Origin: DATBHM01 sp036557505
GTDB lineage: Bacteria > Actinomycetota > UBA4738 > JACQTL01
Length of the DNA: 7,180 bases
Assembly: GCA_036557505.1 (NCBI GenBank)
Contig: DATBHM010000057.1
Coordinates: 1-7,180 of the forward strand
Direction of reading: 5' to 3'
A program made the position numbers and the translations under genes. The notes under the pieces are model-generated. The model ran no database searches. It worked only from the letters and a program-made list of their open reading frames with translations, and was not told the origin of the DNA. Of the stretch, positions 7,082 through 7,180 are shown piece by piece. The stretch's first letter is position 1. The number at the start of each line of letters is the position of its first letter.

Positions 7082-7107
7082 CCATCGTGGCCTGCCCGTC
7101 GCCGTAA
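7069..7107 (+). other. Displaced C-terminal coding tail (probable frameshift) of the propeller-like gene
   Basis: In the reading frame one base behind that of the annotated gene, these bases encode LATLTIVACPSP followed by a TAA stop. This is a typical last beta-strand and supplies a sixth cysteine, a possible partner of Cys423. A single extra base near 7067-7070 would join it smoothly after Lys-Arg-Val and replace the present ending Trp-Pro-Arg. It is either a one-base deletion in this genome or a sequencing error. No slippery heptamer supports programmed frameshifting. Confidence 0.5.
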
Positions 7108-7122
7108 CGGCGGCGGGCGCCC

Positions 7123-7178
7123 GGTTCGCGCACACGCGGCGGCACGCCATCCCCCCGGCGGCCGCCGCGTCGCGAACC
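7123..7178 (+). terminator. Long composite hairpin after the last gene, at the window edge
   Basis: Three nested stems fold on one axis: GGTTCGCG (7123-7130) with CGCGAACC (7171-7178), ACGCGGCGGC (7134-7143) with GCCGCCGCGT (7161-7170), and CGCC (7145-7148) with GGCG (7157-7160). Only a three-base bulge (7131-7133) and a one-base bulge (7144) interrupt them, around the loop ATCCCCCC. It begins 15 bases after the restored TAA stop. It probably acts as a terminator or 3'-end stem. Any T tract would lie beyond the window. Confidence 0.6.
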
Positions 7179-7180
7179 CC

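Noticed and set aside
7104..7108. GTAAC at the 3' end as a second operator
   Set aside because: It is a single pentamer with no partner 11 bp away, so it does not meet the pattern seen at 5496-5545.

Overview
The window is about 7.2 kb of very GC-rich DNA with strong G/C preference at third codon positions. It holds three long genes, all on the + strand. This base composition fits a high-GC Actinomycetota chromosome, as do a SARP/AfsR-type regulator and a TANNNT-type -10 hexamer placed for a leaderless transcript. The class (for example Acidimicrobiia, Thermoleophilia or Actinomycetes) cannot be decided from the sequence. There are no RNA genes, insertion sequences, CRISPR arrays or phage genes.

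Layout: (1) 1-146 is a leader region without a gene. (2) 147-2363 encodes a secreted alkaline-phosphatase-superfamily hydrolase of about 738 aa with a signal peptide, superfamily-type metal-site motifs, ten cysteines and a helical C-terminal extension. It is followed by a strong 15-bp hairpin at 2391-2423. (3) 2479-5499 encodes a 1006-aa regulator made of an OmpR-type winged helix, a BTAD, an NB-ARC/STAND ATPase and a helical-repeat C-terminus. It probably starts as a leaderless GTG. (4) 5500-5605 is a short intergenic region with a striking symmetric array of four GTWAC pentamers, followed by a good ribosome binding site. (5) 5606-7081 encodes a second secreted protein of about 491 aa. It looks like a seven-bladed beta-propeller with a C-terminal beta-sandwich. 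It has no recognised family, and its last strand seems to have been displaced by a one-base frameshift. (6) 7082-7180 is non-coding and dominated by a long composite hairpin that reaches the window edge.

How the genes may work together (inference): a multidomain STAND regulator sits between two exported proteins, and an operator-like dyad lies directly in front of the second one. The dyad has the geometry used by OmpR-type winged-helix DNA binders, that is, repeats one helical turn apart. It closely resembles the published actinobacterial GlnR box, so either the neighbouring SARP or a global nitrogen or cell-envelope regulator could act there. Nothing in the window proves that the three genes form one pathway. 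The strong hairpin after gene 1 and the separate promoter of gene 2 argue for separate transcription units.
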